64,000 nt of DNA from Adiantum capillus-veneris (Eukaryota > Streptophyta > Polypodiopsida > Polypodiales > Pteridaceae), in assembly GCA_014529385.2 (NCBI GenBank), contig CM043963.1, positions 68,847,912 to 68,911,911 of the forward strand, given 5' to 3'. The position numbers and the translations under genes are program-made. Position 1 is the stretch's first letter; every line of letters begins with the position of its first letter. Positions 34,100-44,234 of the stretch are shown here, piece by piece. The notes under the pieces were generated by a model. That model ran no database searches and was not told the origin of the DNA. It saw only the letters and a program-made list of their open reading frames with translations.

Positions 34100-34694
34100 A
34101 GAGATAGTCTACTGAGGAGACATGGAGTACAACAGTCACAGAGACAGACCACAGATTTCTTTGGATCGAGGGAGCTAGGAGACCAACCACCAGCACAGAG
34201 TTGTACCCACATTCATACCAGAGGCACCCTCATTGACAGGGCGACTGAGCTCGGGAGATCGTGACGACCACGACCGAGACACAGGAGCACACTCCATCGA
34301 CGGAGTCTCCAGCGAGGATCAGAGGCATTCTAGCACGACACCCAGAGTGTCATTGAGGGCCTATTCTACATTTCACATCTCACATCTCACATCTCACACT
34401 TCATTTTTCATTTTTCACATTTTACATTCAGTACTTTTTATACTTGTACTTCAGACATTGTATTAGATTCACCACTTTGTATCTGATGGTCTCATAGGTC
34501 ATTTTGGCCTTTTGAAGACGTTAATATATCATTTCATTTTATTGCATTTCTCTCGGAACCTGCTTTCACGTATCTATAGCATTTCTCTCTTCTCTCTCTA
34601 CATTCTTCTAGTAAAGCACTAAAAGGAATCTTGAGTCTGTGCGAGGCACACATCCTGAGTCAAAGAACTGTAAAGTCTTCCGCTGCACCCTACA
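34100..34694 (+). repeat. LTR end inserted before the E-type integrase
   Basis: Ends CTTCCGCTGCACCCTACA at 34694, the same end type as LTRs A and E. Upstream lies TCTCATAGGTCATTTTGGCC, which recurs near 35920 after the integrase (TCTCATAGGCCGATTTTGGCC). The start is unclear. The 34360-34430 stretch repeats TCACATCTCACA. Confidence 0.5.
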
Positions 34695-35830
34695 GACCTT
34701 GTAACTATCGCATTAGAGATGGTTATTTGTATTTTCGTAATTGATTGTGTGTTTTGCCGTCTCATAGAGCGGCGCTCTTGCATGATGTACATGATGCACT
34801 TATTGGTGGTCATAGGGGTATAAATGCTACTTTGGAAAAGATTGAAAGATTTTTCTAGTGGCTTAAGATGAGAAAGGATGTGTATAGTTATGTCACACGT
34901 TGTCCAATCTGTCAAAAGGTTCAGGCTCCTCGAGGTAAGTAATAGGGTCTCTTAATGGCGTTGCCTATTCCAGAGGGTCCCTTTGAGGACATTTTAGTAG
35001 ACTTCGTGACAAACTTGCCTCCTAGATCACATGCCCGTAACACTCAATGTCTCACCATAGTTGACCGTTTTTGCAAGTTTTGCATGTTGGTGCATTGTAA
35101 GACCAATGTCACTGCACAAAATGTTGCTAGGCTTTTTATCAAGCATTGGTATCCGTTGTGTGCATAGCAGCTAAGGTACGGGACGAGACGTTTTATACGA
35201 GGCGTTTAATATGCATACTATACGTATTTTCGAGGATCAAAATAAAATACGTCGATGTTTTTCAAATATAATTTTTTTACAAATATTATATTATATGGGT
35301 CCACACAAAGGTATATAATTTATTGAAGTCAAATGTTGCACATAATTAAATGGAAAGTTGACATCTATAGACCCCGAACTTCAAGGCAAACAAACTTTTA
35401 TTAAAGTCTATAAACTGCCCACGTTTTTTAACAAAGCAACGTACCGAACGTTTTAAAACGTCCCCTTTTGTACTCTATTTCAAAAACGTATTTTTTAGCT
35501 GCATGGTTTTGTGGCTTACCTAACTCTATTGTGTTTGATCGGGATGCAAAATTTACTTCACATTTTTGGCAAGCATTGCTTGTTATTTTGGTACTAGCTG
35601 AATTTTTACAGTTCTTTTTATCCTCAATCTAATGGTCAGACTTAGATCTATAATTATCAATTAGCTTTTGATGTTTAGAAAGCATATGTGCATGACCAAC
35701 AGTCTAAATGGATTTTGAATAATTCTTACTCTAGTGCTATTGGAAGGACTCCCTATGAGGCAGCGCTTGGTAGGCCGTTTCAATCATTGTTGGCTAGGTT
35801 TGTTGCCCACTTTACCACATCATAATTGTA
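34695..35830 (+). pseudogene. Ty3/gypsy integrase remnant, probably from element E
   Basis: Frame fragments in order: RDGYLYF, zinc finger HDALIGGHRG...CPICQK (34790-34920), core LVDFVTNLPPRSH and TIVDRFCKFC (34995-35080), then after a 334-bp insertion IVFDRDAKFTSHFWQALL (35530) and GRTPYEAALGRPF (35740). Many stops. The RNase H of element E ends at 19800 and this begins just where integrase should continue, in the same orientation. The simplest reading is that about 14.9 kb of later insertions split one element. Confidence 0.75.
35166..35499. mobile_element. 334-bp MITE-like insertion in the integrase remnant
   Basis: It interrupts the integrase between HWYPL and the next strand. Flanks share TGCAT (35161-35165 and 35500-35504). 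Its ends are loosely inverted: GCTAAGGTACGGGACG...GACGTTTTA on the left against the complement of CGTTTTAAAACGTCCCC...TTTTTTAGC on the right. AT-rich, no coding. Superfamily uncertain. Confidence 0.55.
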
Positions 35831-35859
35831 CCTCACTACAGTTCAAGCTCCTAGCCAGT

Positions 35860-35957
35860 AGTTTAGGATTTTTTTCTCAATCCATCTTCACTTTTGCAAT
35901 ACCAACATTGTATATGGATTTGTCTCATAGGCCGATTTTGGCCTTCCTAAGACGTAA

Positions 35958-36043
<86 letters not shown>
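35860..36043 (+). repeat. LTR fragment ending in a (CT)40 microsatellite
   Basis: ATTTGTCTCATAGGCCGATTTTGGCC parallels 34480-34510, then comes an 81-base CT tract at 35963-36043. The LTR stops there, 50 bp from the USP exon donor. Confidence 0.6.
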
Positions 36044-36046
<3 letters not shown>

Positions 36047-36093
36047 CACATATGCACAAGCATGCAAACAAGCAGACCAAGTTTTGCAAGTAC

Positions 36094-36284
36094 CTTCAAG
36101 TATTTCATCACTTGACATGCTCAGTGAAATGCTGACACCACTTTCCCTTGAACGAAATGAGGATAATCCAGACCCTGCTGCATCCTTGACAGAGTGCAGT
36201 GTATTCCCTCGTACAACCATCACGCTACAGAAGTCTGGCGCATGTTTGGCTACATAAGCTGAGATGCTTTTTTCCCTCAGAACT
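36094..36284 (-). CDS. Host gene exon: C-terminal part of USP-like domain plus serine-rich linker
   Basis: A 191-bp minus-strand exon. The acceptor is GGCTTTCAG|AGTT and the donor is CTTGAAG|GTACTTGC. The frame reads K (split codon) then VLREKSISAYVAKHAPDFC, followed by SVMVVRGNTLHSV and a serine-rich tail with FRSRESGVSIS. The block SISAYV-KHAPDFCSV-VV-GN is the hallmark end of the plant USP domain fused to kinase or U-box modules (relatives read APDFC-VYVISKGK). It fits in phase after the exon at 52572-52693, 16,287 bp away. It ends with one base of a split codon, so the next exon is expected further left, but none is recognisable down to position 1. A (CT)n tract starts only 50 bp past the donor. 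Confidence 0.8.
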
Positions 36285-36465
36285 CTGAAAGCCATGACAA
36301 GCACCTCAATAATTCACTAAAGTTCTTGTGCATGCGCATGAACGTATGTATGCATACCACATGAATAAGATGTTACGATGATTGTCCGACTCGCAGCAAA
36401 GTAAGAAACCCTACACAGTATGTGCAAGTAAACAAAATTTAGGAATTAAAGTACTCAAAATATAC

Positions 36466-36732
36466 CTGGTCCCTGCATAGCAGGTCGCTCAGAGCATCTC
36501 TAGGATGGGATCTTAGCTGCCCTTCCACAAAGTTGTTGGGGAAGCCATATCCAGAAAGTACCGCTCGCAACAGTTGAGGGAAGAGAAGGGCTCTAGGAGG
36601 GCAGCTGGTGGCATCCAGGTGCTGCAGCAATCGAACGGAAGACGGAGGGAGACGAGGCGACGGTGGCGCCATAGGTTGAACAGCCAGCGGCGAGGGGCCG
36701 GGGAGGGGGAGGGGGAGGGGGAGGGGAAGCAT
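36466..36732 (-). CDS. GC-rich proline-rich ORF, possible alternative first exon
   Basis: An open minus-strand frame from an ATG at 36732 to a plausible donor GACCAG|GTATATTTT at 36466, encoding about 89 residues. It starts with alternating Leu-Pro (from a GGGGGA repeat) and later reads LLRAVLSGYGFPNNFVEG. It lies about 180 bp upstream of the USP exon at 36284. Spliced to the normal acceptor it would shift frame; spliced to an AG at 36305 it would stay in frame. It could be a first exon driven by an intronic promoter, part of an unrelated fragment, or noncoding. I do not recognise the protein. Confidence 0.3.
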
Positions 36733-36817
36733 TGCTGCCGGCAGCACAGCCACAGCCAGACCTCACTGTTGTGTACAACCGGGTAAAACGACGCTCCTCT
36801 CACGGTGGCCCACCTGC

Positions 36818-37053
36818 GTCCGACCGATGAGCTCCGACAGACCAAAATGTGATCGGTCGAAGGTCATTGGTCGGAGTGGCAATCATCCGACCTAGGGAGG
36901 GCTGAAATTGGATTTGTCTGATTGCCGTCCGATCGATGAGCTCCGACATACCAAAATGTGATCGGTCGAAGGTCATTGGTCGGAGTGGCAATGCGCACAT
37001 GCATCCGACCTAGGGAGGGCTGAAATTGGGTTTGTGGAGGTCTGATCGCCACC
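36818..37053. repeat. Two-copy tandem repeat, about 109-bp period
   Basis: Copies start at 36818 and 36927. Each runs through GAGCTCCGACA, GTGATCGGTCGAAGGTCATT and CATCCGACCTAGGGAGGG. The second copy has a small ATGCGCAC insertion. The unit is rich in GGTCGGA/TCCGACC palindromic words and lies directly upstream (minus strand) of the GC-rich ORF, so it could be promoter-like. No known family. Confidence 0.75.
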
Positions 37054-37233
37054 TTACTTGGCTATCGATCGGTCAAAGGGGCTGGTTCCCCATAAACTCA
37101 CTTCAAAACGGCTCCATCCAATATTTTGACAATCGTGCATAAGTATAAAATACTATTATTTGAAGGTTAGAAAAGGAACATAAGCCCATCGTCCGGATGA
37201 TCCACCGCACCATGTGCATACATTATCTAGTAA

Positions 37234-38120
37234 TTAGCACATAGATGCTCCAAAGAAAAGGTCCCGATTGATCGAGAAGAGACTAACCTCTACCAGCCCA
37301 AAGGCCATCTCGAGGCTGCGTAGCATCACAAACCCCCCCCCCCCCCCCCTCCCTCCCTCCTCCTCTGTATGACAGTCATACTGAGAATCATTGGCGCGTG
37401 GTCGGAAAAGGTAGTCTCTGTCAGGATGCAAACGGATCCACCCATGTCACAAATGTGGTCGCTGGCGTAGAAGCAATCTATCCGAGATAGATTCAGTCCT
37501 CCTACCTTGCGATCAGAGCGAGAGAAAGATAGGTTGTCTGGGGGTCTCACAAAACCTGAGTGCTTCCAAACATTAAAAACTCTCATAGTCATACATGGTC
37601 GCTCCCAAGCTGCCAACTCAGTCCCGTGCACCATAGCGTGGCCACCTCCAATCCTATTAGAGGGGTCCTCCAACATGTTGAAGTCCCCCCCAACACACCA
37701 CTAATCTACATGCGGTAAAGACTCAACAACATGAGATCAAAACTCTGCTCATGCATTTGCCATATTGGGCACGTATATGTTTAGGAAACCCATGAGGCAC
37801 CCCTAAACCTACATAGTAATCCATTGAGCTCTGCTTGGCACAAGAATACCTCTATCCACAATGGTATGCTGCTAGGAATCCGCATTAGTCATACACCTCT
37901 AGATCCAAATGCAGCTGACCAAAATGTCTCATAACAACCACGCAAAATCTGATCACATCATCTAATGCGGCTCTCACATAGATGATGCTCGTGTAGCATA
38001 AGAATATCTATCTCACCACCCACAAGCCATTCCTGAATCTCTTGACGCAACCGCCTCTCTAATGCTAAAATTGGGGCCCTCCTAATCCCTGCATACTCAA
38101 TGAGACGATTCTCATGGAGT
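37234..38120 (-). pseudogene. LINE endonuclease domain remnant
   Basis: Minus-strand pieces of an apurinic-type endonuclease (EEP superfamily) from a plant L1-like LINE: EWLVGGEIDILMLHEHHL near 38020, then GGDFNMLEDPSNRIGG (37690), SFSRSDRKVGG-LNLSRIDCFYAS and TFSDHAPMILS (37400). The motifs GDFN, RID-FY-S and SDHAP are the catalytic blocks. After SDHAP the frame enters a poly-C tract (37333-37349) and the RT domain is missing, so the LINE has lost its 3' half. Confidence 0.8.
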
Positions 38121-38122
38121 CA

Positions 38123-40800
38123 CTAAGAAAAAACAAGTGCTGCCACAATAGCCAACCTCGCTATCTTTGAGGCCAGTTTGGATGGGGAGAAATTTGCATC
38201 CAAACGGCCTCTTGACAAGAGCGTCTGAAGTGATTGTCGTAGGGCTACATCCTCTGTCCAAGAATCCTCATTTACAAATACATAGCAAGGGGGGCTCTGA
38301 GTGTCAGCAAACAAATGCACCACAATGTGCTTGCAACCTGCTGCATCCGACAGCGTCACACTGAACTTAGCCAAAGGCCAAAGTGTCTGTACCAATTCTA
38401 TCAGCCATAAGTCCCCTATGTGGTGTGAGAACTCAATGGCTTGGGCCTGGAGCCAGTCAAGAATTGTGTGCAGGGTCCACTCTATATGATCTGTGCCGCA
38501 GCGAAAAGGAGAAACCTACCACTGTATCCAGAGCCTCAGTGCCTCGAGCTGCTAGAAAGACGACGTGGAATAGCATCCTCCAAGTCGGGAGAAGAATCTT
38601 CTAGGAAGAGTGTGAAGCTATAATCAAACAAGTTACCATCGTCTGTGAATGTCAAAGCGGGTCAACCCCCGAGGGACTGCTACAAAAGAAGAGGTTTGAA
38701 ATAGAAGTGGAGGCCTTAGATGGGTCTGTTCCTCACAAGCCATGAGACTCGTAGCAAAAGCACCACCAAGAGATCATCTCGCTGCAGATGTGTGCCCAAT
38801 CCCCTGCGTCTGAGGAGGAGTGTGGGATGGGTCGGGAGATGAGGTTGAGGGCGCCACACCAGGGAAAGAGGAGGGGCGGGAGGTGGGGGTGAGGGTGGAG
38901 GATGGGGAGGGGGAGGTGGAGGACGTGGAATGGAGGCGTCTGACGGTGGAGGAGGGGGAGATGATGGAGGTGATGGGGGCGACGAAGATAAGATGGAGGT
39001 AGCCTCCTCAGGGGGGGTCCTGCTAAAGGGGGTCAAAATGGTTCCCTATCAAAGCCCAATGAGGCTGAGCTACAGGAGGTCGACCACCAAGGGGAGCAGT
39101 GTGGCGAGCCTATCCTTGTCGCCGGTGGCAAGGCACCTGTTGCCAACCATGAGCTAGCTGATATGGCCTATGTCAAGGTACCAGCCTGTGTGCCTTGGGT
39201 ATCTATCTGTGTTGGGCCTACTTAGCCTTGGGAGGCTGCGTCCCGGGGGATTCACCATGGAAAACTTATCACACCACGTAAGTGCAGGGGAGGGGGGGTT
39301 TTTTACACGTTACATAAGCGTATAAGTTAGGGGTAGGCCCCCAATAATTTATCTCCCAAGCTTAAAAATAAGGAAAGGGGTATCATATTTATGGGTAAGG
39401 AACCTCACCTGGGTTAATTACTTGTAGCGATTGGTCACCGGTGTGCACTAGAACTCGGATGAATTAGGGAAAGTTTCTTTTCAAGTCACGCATCAAATTT
39501 TGCATCAAGCCGATCATAGATAAGGGCAGATTTGGAGCAAGTCAAGGTTTGATTTACACTAGTTTTGGACGAGTAGCCAGAGTGCAGGCTGATCAGGCGC
39601 ATAGTTTGAAAGTCAAACTAAGACATATTGAGGGTACATCTAGTTATCAATAGAAATGGTTCCTTTTAGTATGTTGCCAATCACTATGCTACACACTCTT
39701 TGACTAGTTTTACTCAGTTAGATAATGTGATACCTAAATTTTATATGTAAGATAGGGGTATGATAGTTTTCTTCATTGAACATCGTATAAGCATAGAAAG
39801 GGGGGTCACATTCCCTAATATAGAGTCGTATATAGGGGTTTTATCAAAGTTGTCCGCTCGCAGGTGGCATCCCATTTTGTATATAGAGTGAATCCCCCGG
39901 GGGCTGCGTAGGCACTGTGGGTCAAGATCTCGTGCAAGGATAGGCCTTCGCTAGGGGGCCCATCTGTCTACAAATGAAACACTAGTTTGGGAGACCCGAA
40001 TACTCCACACTCTGTCTGATTCAACCTCCACTCACCCAAGGCAACAGTATCACCTTCGAGCAGGAGTGTGTGTGTCGCAAACAAGAACCCACACAGTAAG
40101 GCAGACATGTGGCCTTGGCCACAATGGAAGCTACAGTATGTGTTGACTCCAGAATTTTCCCAACCATGGAACCAATCCTAGGAAGTAAAGGGAGATACTC
40201 TCTCCTTAGGACTGGGAAGCAGACCGAAATAGGCAAGTTGGCCTCCTTCTCAAGCACATCTATAGTAGGGTCGAAACCATGATGCCATCATTTGAAGTAA
40301 TCTCGAGCTACTTGGATGCCAAGCGAGCTCATCAATATCACCTTGGCCGTCATCTCTAGAGACTCGAACTCTATTTGGCAATGTCCTCTCCCGAGGATCT
40401 GGACATCGATAATCTTGCCCACATTGGGGAGTCGGGCATGAAGTAAATCCTGAACCTCGCCTCGACTGGGTCGAGTACCAATGATCTTGTCGATAACCGA
40501 GGTGGCTTGAAAGTGTTCCACCTCGGCTTGCTTGATCTTTTGGAGAAAGAGCAAGTCGAAGGGTCGACTCCACAGTGTCAGATGAGGGGGCTTCTGTAGA
40601 GTCTCTGAGAGGTGGAGTAGAGACCACCATTCTGTGTCTGGTGCTATAAAGAAGAGGGCGTTAGCATCAAGGCGATTACCAAGAAGCTGAAAAAAAATAA
40701 CCAACAAGCAGGTGGAGGTCTACAAGAGAACAAAAGCGGGGGAGTGAGGGGGTGGGCTAAGGGCAGGGGGCAGGCTAGGGCAGCGAGGGCGTGCGAAAAG
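38123..40800 (-). pseudogene. LINE ORF1 (DUF4283-like) remnant, interrupted by a TIR transposon
   Basis: On the minus strand, 40707-40021 reads LPNVGKIIDVQILGRGHCQI...GFDPTIDVLEKEANLPISVCFP, the DUF4283 pattern of plant LINE ORF1 (an RNA-binding fold). A single TGA at 40288-40290 follows DYFK where Arg is expected. Downstream, CFICRQMGPLAKAYP (about 39975) is a zinc knuckle that has lost His and the last Cys. The 660-bp element at 39242-39901 splits the rest. A proline-rich stretch (38716-39036) and a 90-codon frame (38123-38395) of unknown role precede the endonuclease. Confidence 0.7.
39242..39901. mobile_element. 660-bp DNA transposon with perfect TIRs
   Basis: Terminal inverted repeats CCCGGGGGATTCAC (39242-39255) and GTGAATCCCCCGGG (39888-39901) are perfect over 14 bp. 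An 8-bp duplication GGCTGCGT flanks them (39234-39241 and 39902-39909). The interior is not protein-coding apart from a 63-codon frame near 39461-39650 (FGASQGLIYTSFGRVARVQA). An 8-bp duplication is typical of hAT-type elements but the C/G-rich terminus is not the usual hAT end. Confidence 0.88.
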
Positions 40801-40812
40801 GTCTCAAAAAAA

Positions 40813-43800
40813 GTTTGACATTGAAAAGGGCAAAGTGAAGATTGAGGAGATCAATGTAGTTGAGTCTTCATCTCTTGCTGCCATCTCTCTCACACACACA
40901 ACTCCCTCAGACGTGTTGATTTTCACTATTGATGTTATCCTAGATGCCTTGCTCACATAGGATGAGTGTTATGTGCATAATTGGATACTTGATTTTGATG
41001 CTAGCTTTCACATGATGCCTCACAAAGAATGGTTTTCTTCTGTTAGTGATGTGAAGCTTCCTATGCATATTGTGCTTAAGAACATCAGACGTGTACTTAA
41101 ATTGACTAAGAGCTTGATTTTTGTTGGACAGTTGGATGATTTGGGCTACACAATAGTTTTTGGCAATGGTGCATGGATGATCCGTAAAGCTAGTCTTATC
41201 ACACTCAAAAGTCACAAAAACAGATCATTGTATCTTTGATATTAAAAATAATCCTATCTATGTAGACAAGTTTCCTTCATGGCATAGCCGACTAAAACAT
41301 ATTAGTCCAAAGGGAATTACAACTCTTCGGCGTTTTGGTTATTTGCACGTTCGTGATTATTTTGACCTCTTTTGTGTGAACATTGTATCTATGGTAGGAA
41401 ATTACATTGACTTCCTCGCCATTGAATAGAAACCAAGAGCACCTCTAGATCCAGTTCAAAGTGATTTGTGTGGTCCTATGCCACATAAGACTCTAAGGGG
41501 GGCAAATTACTTCTTGCCATTTATAGATGACTCTATGAAAAAGGTATGCAGGATCTATCTCTTGAAGAGAAAAGACAAGGTATTCTCTACATTCTAGAAG
41601 TTCCTTGCCATGCTTGAAAACCATTAGGGAAGAAGCTTAAAGTTGTGCAAATTGACAATGGGGGAGAACATGTCTCTACACTGTTCAAGGACTTCTACAA
41701 TAGTAGAGGGATTAGACAACAATTTAATATAGAAGTTTACTATCCCATACACACTTGCTCAAAATGGTGTTGTTGAGTGCATGAATAGGACTATTCAAGA
41801 AAGAGTCATTGCTATGCTATCTATGGCAAAATTACCTCCAAAATTTTGGGGAGAAGTTGCATTGACTACAATTCATATTATTCAATAGGTCATCGAGTAC
41901 TCCGTTGAAATTTAAAAATTCAAAAGAGTTATGGTCGAGAAATAAGCCAAGTTATGATCATTTACGTGTGTTTGGGTGTGAGGAATACTCTCATGTGCCA
42001 AAAGAGCTTCGAGTTGGATCCCAAATTGCATAAGTTCATTTTCATGGGCTATGGTGCAGATGGAGAGATTGGATATCATCTCTGGCACCCAACATTTCAG
42101 AAAATTATTCGTATCTCACATGTAATCTTCAATGAATCAAAGATGTACAAATAGACAATCTAGATTCTAAGGATTTGAGTACAAAAAGGTCAAATTTGAG
42201 GACACAGCCTTCAAAATAGCTCAGTCTACTAGTGATGCACCTACCACTAGTAGTGCTCCTACAAGACCAGAATCTACCAGTCATGCATTGAGACGGTCTA
42301 CTAGTGTCTCACGTGTTCCTAAGAGGTTTTAGCTAGGAATTGATTATATGCTTGTCACTGAGACTACGACGCACTAACTTGCTTACCAAGAAGCTATTCA
42401 GATGGAAGATAGTGAGGAGTGGAAGCACGCTATGCAATCATAGTATAACTCCATTGCGGCTAATGAATAGAAGATCCCGCGCCTAAGTACAAGGCATGGT
42501 TGGTTGCCAAAGGATTCAAGCAAAAGGAGGGTGTGGACTTTGATGGATTTTCTCTCCTGCAGTCAAGATGACCACATTGTGCACCATGCTTGGTTTAATA
42601 GCCATTGAAGATGGAGCTAGTACAAATAGATGTGAAGACCACGTTTCTTCATGGGGATCTTGATGAAGAAGTTTACATGAGACAACCCCAAAGGGTTTTG
42701 AAGTCAAATTTGACAAGCCAAGTAGGGTTGAGCTTGGGTGTACAGATTGAAAAAGACAATGTATGGCCTCATACAAGGTTCAAGGCAATGGTACCAAAAG
42801 TTCGACAAATTTGTGTAGTCACTAGGATATGTAAGGAGCCAAGAGGATCACTGCTTGTATACTCGGAAGCTTACTGATGGCTCTCTTATCATCTTGATCT
42901 TGTATGTAAATGACATGCTAATAACTAGGGAAATCAAAGAAGAGATTGCTCAATTGAAGAAGTTGCTTAGCTCACAGTTGCTTTGAAAGATTTGGGAGAT
43001 GTAAATCATTTTCTTGGCATGCATATCAAGAAGGACAGAAAATGTGGATTCCTTGAATTATCTCAAGAAAGTTACACCCAAAAAGTCTTGCAATGTTTTA
43101 TTATCCAGGAGGGAAGTCATTGAGCACCCTAATTTAAGCATATTTAAAACTTAGCAATGCGAATGCTCCCAAATCATATGTTGAAAAAGCAAAACTGACT
43201 GAAGTGCCATACTCTTCACCAGTTGGTAGTCTCATGTATGCAATGGTAGCCACTAGAACATACATTGCATTTGTTGTGGAAATGGTGAGAAAATACATGG
43301 CAAAAAGCAATGGGAGGTAGTGAAGCATATTCTCAGGCACGTGAAGGATACAGCAAGCAGGTGTTTATGCTTTGGTAATAGCAATGCATCCATTGTGGGT
43401 TACATGGATGCATATTATGCAGGTTGTGTGGATAATAAAAGATTCACTTCTGGCTATGTTTTCATCTTTGCGGGAGGAACCATCTCTTGGAGGTTAGATC
43501 TCCAAGATTATATGTCCTCTCACACTAGTATGTTGTAGCTTCAAATGCTAGCAAAGAGACCATATGGCTAGCATGTCTAATGGGAGATTTGGGCATTGAA
43601 GAGGTTCCAATTTTGCATTGTGATAGTGAGAGTGCTATTGCATTGATGAAGAATCTCGTGTTTCAAAACAAGTTGAAACACATCAATGTGAGATACCCTC
43701 TCATTCAAGATTTCTTGACTGACAAGCGTGTAGAATTAGTCAAGCTATGTGCAGATGACAAACCTATGGATGCTATTACAAAAGGCTTAGCTACCGAGCA

Positions 43801-43927
43801 ATTTTCACACTGCATATTGTTGATGGGTGTAGGGTGAAGCCATCGATGCTTCACAAGTTGTATATGTTTTGTATAGGATTTATTTCTTTGTTGCCACTTG
43901 GGCAACATTGGCCTTCAAGTGGGAGGT
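40813..43927 (+). pseudogene. Ty1/copia pol remnant
   Basis: Plus-strand polyprotein in many frames. Protease-like WILDFDASFHMMPHKEWF (40975; active D-S-G now DFD), then integrase pieces SDLCGPMPHKTLRGANYF, VVQIDNGGEHVSTLF and a C-terminal LDPKLHKFIFMGYG. RT follows at VAKGFKQKEGVDF (42500) and KMELVQIDVKTTFLHGDLDE (42605), and RNase H at SRCLCFGNSNASIVGYMDA (43350) and PILHCDSESAIALMKN (43605). The 5' LTR and gag are missing where the LINE begins. Polypurine tract CAAGTGGGAGGT at 43916-43927. Confidence 0.88.
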
Positions 43928-44234
43928 TGTTGGGGTTGCACGCCATGTGGCCGACCCAACAATAGACTAACCTACACACACTAAATCTATTCCGTTGATA
44001 ATATTATTCAATAAGGAGTGTGAGATAGTTGTCTCACAAGAGCTCCACCAAAATAGGGTTCACCCTCTGTCTTCATCCTCGAGCAATTTTAGCTATATGC
44101 TTGGCACCTCATGCATACTGTAGTTGGTCAAGAAGCACCCTAACTCCAATAAATGTATAGCCTTGGGGATTAATGATTATACTATCATGTACTCTACTTT
44201 TACTCTCATATTTTAAACTTCCCACATCCTAACA
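43928..44234 (+). repeat. 3' LTR of the copia remnant (about 307 bp)
   Basis: Starts TGTTGGGGTTGCACG right after the polypurine tract and plausibly ends CACATCCTAACA. It has an AATAAAT polyadenylation-like word near 44150. No partner LTR in the window to confirm the end. Confidence 0.6.

Noticed and set aside
35888-36304. Long minus-strand ORF ending in an Arg-Glu repeat (and the plus-strand Ser-Leu repeat over the same tract)
   Set aside because: The repeat is only the translated (CT)n microsatellite. The real coding part is the exon 36094-36284 ending at a splice donor before the tract.
36439-36753. First considered the authentic first exon of the gene at 36 kb
   Set aside because: The USP exons at 52.5-52.9 kb join exon 36284 in phase and complete the domain, so this GC-rich ORF is at most an alternative first exon.
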